Source: a bacterium (GTDB taxonomy: Bacteria > Caldisericota > Caldisericia > Cryosericales > Cryosericaceae). Taken from it: 42,451 bases of DNA. Shown here piece after piece: positions 35,468 to 42,451 of the stretch (the stretch's first letter is position 1; every line of letters starts with the position of its first letter). Below the pieces are notes generated by a model, which worked only from the letters and a program-made list of their open reading frames with translations, had not been told where the DNA came from and searched no databases. Position numbers and translations under genes: made by a program. The DNA is taken from assembly GCA_021373025.1 (NCBI GenBank), contig JAJFTL010000048.1:1-42451 (forward strand), in the 5' to 3' direction.

Positions 35468-36542
35468 CCGGCTTCTCAGCGATATCTTCCTTGTCAGACT
35501 GGAGTAACCGCGCACTCTTCACGATCTCTCGTACGAAAACTGCTGCAGGCACTGCAAGCAACAGGCCAAAAAAACCGCCGAGAGAGCCCGCTGCGAGAAG
35601 CAGCAGGATCACTAGTCCCGGGTTCAGCCCTGTTTTCTCGGAAATGAGTCGTGGGGAAAGGATCTGACTCGTCACCGTTTCGATAGCACCGAAGATCACA
35701 ACCCAGGCAATGAGCTCGCCTGGACCCGTCATAGCTGCAAAGAAGGCTCCCAGTAACGCGACCACGAAGGGACCAGCATATGGAATGAACTCGCCGAAGA
35801 AATCCAAAACGCCGATCGTCAGAGCATACCTGATACCGAAAACCCCGCTGAGGCTACCCATGAGTATCGAGGTGACGGAAGCAATGATGGCGAGCGCTTC
35901 AATGTATCTCCTCGTACTGGCAGCTATCCTTGACAGCGCGACCTCTGCACGGTCCTTCTGCGTGCGGATAAAGGGTAACCTGAGAGACATCATATAATAG
36001 TCATGAGAACCCGTCATAAAGAAGTACATGAGGACAAAGAACGGGAGAAGCGCACTTAAGCCAAGCAGCTTCTTGGATGATGTCGTCACAAGATCCTGCC
36101 CGAACTGGATCACAGCCTTCTGCACAGAATCCAGGACAGCTGTGATGGTATCTTTGGCAGCTCCCAGTTGATAGCGATCCAACCAACCCAAAAACTTCGA
36201 GAAGTACCCCTGAACTGACTTCACATAGTCCGGAAGAGAAGCTACAAGCGACCTGGTCTCATTAACAAGCGGAGGGATCGTAATTGCTATCAGTCCACCA
36301 AATACGGCCACAATCCCCAGCACAACAATGGCGCAGGTGATACCCATGGGAAGATGGGTTTTCCGATTGACCCAATGCGCAATGGGCAGAGAAAGAAACG
36401 CCGCGAACGCCGCAGCGATCCCCAATGCAACAATGCTTCGAAGGTCCCACAAGAGCCAGACGGCCCATGAAGCTATAGCAATACTCAGAACCGAAAGCAG
36501 GACGACACGAAGAGCACTAGCTTCCTTGCTGCTCAGCTTCAT
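35460..36542 (-). CDS. AI-2E/PerM family transmembrane protein
   Basis: The 360-residue polytopic membrane protein has about seven to eight hydrophobic spans. The usual arrangement is two or three near the N-terminus (about 10-100), a soluble stretch (about 100-165), then a cluster. Family marks are [21 protein letters not shown] and [20 protein letters not shown] (each within longer blocks). Members include the proposed AI-2 exporter, PerM permeases and Na+/H+ antiporters; the substrate here is unknown. The ATG (36540-36542) has GGAGG seven bases upstream. It overlaps the gyrA 3' end by 26 nt. Confidence 0.9.
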   Translation of the reverse strand: MKLSSKEASALRVVLLSVLSIAIASWAVWLLWDLRSIVALGIAAAFAAFLSLPIAHWVNRKTHLPMGITCAIVVLGIVAVFGGLIAITIPPLVNETRSLVASLPDYVKSVQGYFSKFLGWLDRYQLGAAKDTITAVLDSVQKAVIQFGQDLVTTSSKKLLGLSALLPFFVLMYFFMTGSHDYYMMSLRLPFIRTQKDRAEVALSRIAASTRRYIEALAIIASVTSILMGSLSGVFGIRYALTIGVLDFFGEFIPYAGPFVVALLGAFFAAMTGPGELIAWVVIFGAIETVTSQILSPRLISEKTGLNPGLVILLLLAAGSLGGFFGLLLAVPAAVFVREIVKSARLLQSDKEDIAEKPVD

Positions 36543-39003
36543 CTATAGCCTCCAATGGAGCTACCTCTTTCAGGATGGCCTCTGCGGCAATGACGCCGCT
36601 GCCATGGGACTTCAGCCGGATCACCTTTACACCTGATGAGTTCCTTCCCAGCAACGGCAAGGCCTCTGCAGGAGTTCGTATGGTCTGGCCAGTACTGGTC
36701 GACACGACAATATCCTGGTCAGGCGTGCCAGTAGTAAACGCCGCCAATGGACCCGTTTTCTCGGTGACTCGATAGCAGATTACTCCGCCGGACCCACGAC
36801 CTACAAGCCGGACTTCATATGGGTTCAATCGTTTGCCATACCCGTGCTCGGTAATAAGCGTGAACGGGACGCCAGGCTGCAGGACTTCCATACCGACAAC
36901 AAACCGGCCTCCTCGTGAAAGCCGCATTCCCCGCACACCTGCTGCAGACGCCCCCATTGCCCTGACGGATACCGAGCGGATTCGTACCGCTCGTCCTGAG
37001 TCAGAAGCAATAAGCACCTCATCGGTGTCCTTAACGGGCCTCACGGACACCACAGAATCTCCTTCTGCCAGCTTGATGAACGTCTTCCCCGTACTGCGTA
37101 TGGTAACAAACTGAGACGTGAGCATCTTCTTGATGCGACCCTTGCGCGTCATGATGATGAACGAGACACCTTCCTGCTCTGCAGGCAGTACCGTTGCCTC
37201 AGTCACGAGTTCGTCAGCTCCCATACCCAGCAGCAGTGAAAGATTCTCTCCTCCGCCCTGCCTTTTCTCCTCGGGCATTCGGTACGCGGGGATAGAATAG
37301 ACACGTCCTTTGCTGGTGAACAGCAGCACCCGCTGTTTGGTTCGGACAGTAAAGTACTTACTGATATAGTCGTCTCGTTTCAGGTTCATGCTTGCTACGC
37401 CCAGGCCGCCTCTTCCCTGGACCTTGAATGTCGAACTTGGGATTGTCTTGGCATAGCCATTTTTGGAAATGACGACCATGACTTCCTTGTCTTCGATGAA
37501 CTGCTCATCGTCGTCTTCCCCAGACCCAGTGTCACTAATAACCTGAGTTCTACGTTCGTCTCCATACTTGTGAGCAATATCCGTAAGCTCTTCCTGAATG
37601 TAGAAGCGGATCTTGTTAGGATCTCCCAGCAAGCCGGAAAGCCGTTCAATTTCCCGCTTCTTCTCGTCCACTTCCTTGGCAAGCTTCTCCACCTCCAAAG
37701 ATACAAGCGATCTCATGCGCATCTCGAGAATCGCCTCGACCTGGTCCTCGTTGAGCTGGAAGTTCTCTATTAATCGAGATGATGCTTCTTCCAGAGAAGC
37801 AGACGAGGTGAGGATATCTGTCACGGATTTGACGTTCCTGATGGCAATAACAAGGCCGTTAAGAACATTCAACCGCTCCGTATTCTTGCGAAGTTCCATG
37901 GAAAAACGCTTGTGGAGCGTCTCCTCCCGGAAATCCAGAAATGCTGCCAGAGCATCGCGTAACGACAGAGTACGTGGCACACCGTTGATGATACCAAGCA
38001 TGCTGACATGGAAGTGCTGTTGGAACTGCGTTCGCTTCCGGAGGAGGAGATCAACACGCTCTGGTATTGCATCTTTTCTGAGTTCAAGAACGACGCGAAT
38101 GCCTTCGCGACTTGATTCATCACGCAGATCAGAAACCTGATTCAGGCTCTTATCCTTCATGAGATCTGCGACTTTCTGAACGAATTCAGCCTTGTTGACC
38201 TCGTACGGAAGCTCGGTGATAACCAATCTTGTCTTGTTCCCTTCCTTTTCGATCGTGTATTTGCCTCTGCAGACAACATTGCCGCGACCCGTCGAGACAT
38301 AATCGTCGACGCCGCTTGTCCCTACAATGATGCCCCCACCAGGAAAGTCTGGACCCTTTACAAGTGATCGAATAAACGCAAAATCTTCTGGTTGACCCTT
38401 CATGCGGCAATCCAGGAGATACTTGGAAGCGTCGACCAATTCTCTCAGATTATGCGGTGGAATATTCGTCGCCATACCGACAGCAATACCGCTTGAACCG
38501 TTGAGAAGCAACTGTGGCAGCTTAGCCGGTAAAACGCTGGGTTCTTCCAGACTATTATCAAAATTCGGTCCGAACTCGACAATCTCTTTGTCCAGTTCGT
38601 CCAGCATGAGCGCGGAGATGGGAGCCAGCCGCACCTCAGTATAACGCATGGCAGCGGGAGAATCGCCATCAATAGAACCAAAGTTCCCATGACCATCGAC
38701 CAGTGGGTAGCGCAGTGAAAAATCCTGCGCCATGCGAGCCAACGCACCATAAATGGCTGGATCGCCATGAGGGTGGTATTTGCCCAAAACGTCGCCGACA
38801 ATACGTGCGCTCTTTTTGTACGGTTTGTTCCAGAAACAACTGAGATCGTACATCGCGTAGAGGATACGCCGATGGACAGGTTTCAGTCCATCTCGGAAAT
38901 CGGGCAGTGCGCGCCCGATGATAACACTCATGGAGTACTCAAGGTAGGATTTCTTCATCTCCTCCTCGACGTAGACGTTGAATACTCTATCGTTTTCAGG
39001 CAT
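36517..39003 (-). CDS. gyrA: DNA gyrase subunit A
   Basis: This is the DNA cleavage-religation subunit, 828 residues. The catalytic tyrosine is Y121 in AMRYTEVRL. The quinolone region is [17 protein letters not shown], with Pro82 and Gly86 at the E. coli Ser83 and Asp87 positions. The C-terminal wrapping domain has a degenerate GyrA box QGRGGLG (529-535) versus QRRGGKG. A complete set of beta-pinwheel blades appears present. It is 17 nt after gyrB and overlaps the AI-2E-family gene. Since only this pair is seen here, a topoisomerase IV-like role cannot be excluded, but the box and length favour gyrase. Confidence 0.93.
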   Translation of the reverse strand: MPENDRVFNVYVEEEMKKSYLEYSMSVIIGRALPDFRDGLKPVHRRILYAMYDLSCFWNKPYKKSARIVGDVLGKYHPHGDPAIYGALARMAQDFSLRYPLVDGHGNFGSIDGDSPAAMRYTEVRLAPISALMLDELDKEIVEFGPNFDNSLEEPSVLPAKLPQLLLNGSSGIAVGMATNIPPHNLRELVDASKYLLDCRMKGQPEDFAFIRSLVKGPDFPGGGIIVGTSGVDDYVSTGRGNVVCRGKYTIEKEGNKTRLVITELPYEVNKAEFVQKVADLMKDKSLNQVSDLRDESSREGIRVVLELRKDAIPERVDLLLRKRTQFQQHFHVSMLGIINGVPRTLSLRDALAAFLDFREETLHKRFSMELRKNTERLNVLNGLVIAIRNVKSVTDILTSSASLEEASSRLIENFQLNEDQVEAILEMRMRSLVSLEVEKLAKEVDEKKREIERLSGLLGDPNKIRFYIQEELTDIAHKYGDERRTQVISDTGSGEDDDEQFIEDKEVMVVISKNGYAKTIPSSTFKVQGRGGLGVASMNLKRDDYISKYFTVRTKQRVLLFTSKGRVYSIPAYRMPEEKRQGGGENLSLLLGMGADELVTEATVLPAEQEGVSFIIMTRKGRIKKMLTSQFVTIRSTGKTFIKLAEGDSVVSVRPVKDTDEVLIASDSGRAVRIRSVSVRAMGASAAGVRGMRLSRGGRFVVGMEVLQPGVPFTLITEHGYGKRLNPYEVRLVGRGSGGVICYRVTEKTGPLAAFTTGTPDQDIVVSTSTGQTIRTPAEALPLLGRNSSGVKVIRLKSHGSGVIAAEAILKEVAPLEAIDEAEQQGS

Positions 39004-39020
39004 CTTTTCCCCTCACTCCA

Positions 39021-40983
<1,963 letters not shown>

Positions 40984-41038
40984 TGCAGAAACAGCGGTTG
41001 AGGCGCTTTCCCATTTCATCTATGTCAAGGATTTTTTG

Positions 41039-41057
41039 TCAAACAACCGTTGCCAAG
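41039..41057. repeat. Short sequence shared with the rpsU leader (copy 2)
   Basis: GTCAAACAACCGTTGCCAA lies immediately downstream of the ssnA stop and matches the sequence at 35401-35416 apart from a 3-nt gap. Confidence 0.3.
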
Positions 41058-41058
41058 A

Positions 41059-42411
41059 CTAGACCAACCTGTCGAACGCCTCCCAAACGTCTTTCGCGAC
41101 TTTCAACGACTCTCGCTCAAGGCTTTTTCTGTCCACCTCGAGCACCTCGTGATCCTTCACGACGACCTTTCCCTCTACAACCACAGTATCAACCAGGTCA
41201 GAAGACATTCCAAAGAACATGTGGCCAAAAGCGTTCGCCGCATTGATAAACGTTGGACTTGTGTAGTCCATAAGGATGAAATCTGCAGCCGCACCAGGCT
41301 CGAGACGCCCCACGGGGCGTCCGGCAAGTCGTGAAACGATGTCTGCATTGGTTTCGATCTGAGCGCGCTGGACTTCAGGCCAGAAACCCGATGGGTCCTG
41401 GTATCGGTTTCTCAGACCCACCAGCGTGTTGCGAAACTCCTCGAACATGTTTGTTGTATACCCATCGGTCCCGATGCCAACCTGGATACCGGCATCCAAC
41501 ATTTCACGAACGGCAGGGAGTCCGACAGCATTGTTCATGTTGGACATGGTGTTCACGACCACCGAGGTCTTGGATTCCGCAAGAAGGCTCCTCTCCGAAG
41601 CATCAATCCCAACGCAATGAACAGCAATTGATCGCGGACCAAGCAACCCTGCCTCATCCAGTCGGGCAACGATGCGCTTGCCGTATTTCCTGAGGCTGTC
41701 CTCTTCGTCGATGGCACCTTCGGCCACATGGATATGGTACCCAACGTCACGCGATCCCACTCTGTCACGGAGCGCAGCGAGCGTCCCATCCGAGACCGTG
41801 AACGACGCATGCAATCCTATCATGCCTGACGCCAAACCTGTCCCCTCCGTACCGACCTCGTCAAGAAAACGCAAGTTCTCCTCGATCCCATCCATCGCAC
41901 CTTGTATACCGTTTCTGTCCGTAATTTCATAGGAAAGCACATGTCGCAAGCCAAGCTTGTTCAGTGCGTCAGATAACGTCGATAGACTTCCAGCGATATA
42001 ATTAGGCGACGCGTGATGATCGACAATGGTTGTAGTTCCGCACCGCAACGAGTCCATGCCGCTGAACATGGCACTCATCCAACAGGCATCCTTAAGCAGT
42101 GATCGGTCCAAACGCCACCAGAGATCCTGGAGCACATCGAGGAAGCCATGCGACGTTCGCCCTGTGCTGATACCACGCGAATACATCGAGTACAGATGCA
42201 TGTGTGTATTCAGCAGTCCCGGAAGCAACGTCATGCCTGAAGCATTGATCTCAACCAGATCTGCAGATGGCTGACAAGTCCCAGGAGAAGGGTCCCCCGC
42301 GCCCAGTCCAGCAATCGACCCGTCCCTTGCCAAGAGCCAACCCCGGTCGATGACGAAACCGCTTGTCGCCGGGTAGACAATCCGAGCATTCGTGACGAGC
42401 AGTTCCGTCAT
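41059..42411 (-). CDS. ssnA: SsnA-type putative aminohydrolase
   Basis: The 450-residue amidohydrolase has the TIM-barrel metal motif THMH (H70 and H72), then HIHVAE, VHCVG and GTDGY as further ligands. The blocks LWWRLDR, TTTIVDHHASP and NTMSNMNNAVG are those I associate with SsnA, a family linked in other genomes to selenium-dependent molybdenum hydroxylases and purine breakdown. Its substrate is unproven; guanine deaminase-like activity on a purine or related compound is the usual guess. The ATG (42409-42411) follows AGGAG. It begins 12 nt after the end of a gene cut by the window edge, so it is an internal operon gene. Confidence 0.88.
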   Translation of the reverse strand: MTELLVTNARIVYPATSGFVIDRGWLLARDGSIAGLGAGDPSPGTCQPSADLVEINASGMTLLPGLLNTHMHLYSMYSRGISTGRTSHGFLDVLQDLWWRLDRSLLKDACWMSAMFSGMDSLRCGTTTIVDHHASPNYIAGSLSTLSDALNKLGLRHVLSYEITDRNGIQGAMDGIEENLRFLDEVGTEGTGLASGMIGLHASFTVSDGTLAALRDRVGSRDVGYHIHVAEGAIDEEDSLRKYGKRIVARLDEAGLLGPRSIAVHCVGIDASERSLLAESKTSVVVNTMSNMNNAVGLPAVREMLDAGIQVGIGTDGYTTNMFEEFRNTLVGLRNRYQDPSGFWPEVQRAQIETNADIVSRLAGRPVGRLEPGAAADFILMDYTSPTFINAANAFGHMFFGMSSDLVDTVVVEGKVVVKDHEVLEVDRKSLERESLKVAKDVWEAFDRLV

Positions 42412-42423
42412 CTCGTACTCCTG

Positions 42424-42451
42424 TTACTTCTTGCTGACGAAATCGACGCCA
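42424..42451 (-). CDS. C-terminal end of an upstream gene, cut by the window edge
   Basis: A frame open from the edge ends in TAA at 42424-42426, giving a C-terminus GVDFVSKK. The 12-nt spacing to ssnA suggests a co-transcribed gene. Too little is present to identify it. Confidence 0.4.

Noticed and set aside
41015-41045. Two TTGACA sequences upstream of gyrB on the minus strand
   Set aside because: Neither has a convincing -10 at 16-18 nt; the TTGCAT/TACCAT pair nearer the gene fits better.

Overview
The window is a dense, almost entirely minus-strand stretch of a bacterial chromosome, made of core information-processing and energy genes. No intergenic gap exceeds about 250 bases. There are no rRNA genes, insertion sequences, phage genes or CRISPR arrays. 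The base composition is near balanced to slightly GC-rich. The gene content is anaerobe-like and deep-branching in flavour: an archaeal/vacuolar-type ATPase in ntp order instead of F-type, an RNA polymerase plus str super-cluster, an MEP-pathway ispH, and an SsnA-type aminohydrolase. I cannot assign a phylum from this alone. A lineage near Caldisericota or another deep thermophile-related group is a guess.

Region 1 (1-14826), all on the minus strand, reads in transcription order rpoB, EF-G-like paralogue, rpoC, rpsL, rpsG, fusA, tuf. A second EF-G-type GTPase gene lies between rpoB and rpoC, which are normally neighbours. RpoB carries a central insertion of about 270 residues built from repeats and has Gln in place of the active-site Glu813 of E. 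coli. rpoB has its own promoter overlapped by a perfect palindrome and is not preceded by rplJ-rplL. rpsL has a second promoter.

Region 2 (14827-25802) reads, in transcription order, two proline tRNAs (CGG and GGG), then V-type ATPase genes H/G, I, K, E, C, F, A, B, D. These are followed, with stop/start overlaps, by a Nudix hydrolase, a lipid A-type acyltransferase and a polyprenyl-phosphate-type glycosyltransferase. The K subunit keeps all five Na+ ligands known from Enterococcus hirae NtpK, so the enzyme is predicted to pump or use Na+.

Region 3 (25804-33854) reads fchA-like cyclodeaminase, rho, tdk, prfA, prmC, tsaC, cmk, plsC, ispH, a small ORF, and an HU-like protein with no clear start. 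This is a tightly packed translation/nucleotide/lipid housekeeping string.

Region 4 (33855-35162) holds the only plus-strand genes, a cupin and a short-chain dehydrogenase, divergent from the fchA-like gene and convergent with rpsU.

Region 5 (35186-42451) reads ssnA, gyrB, gyrA, an AI-2E-family membrane protein, and rpsU. GyrA has Pro and Gly at the two main quinolone-contact positions. Predicted promoters in the window share TTGAC(A/T) or TTGCA(T/A) and a TAxxxT-type -10 separated by exactly 16 nt.
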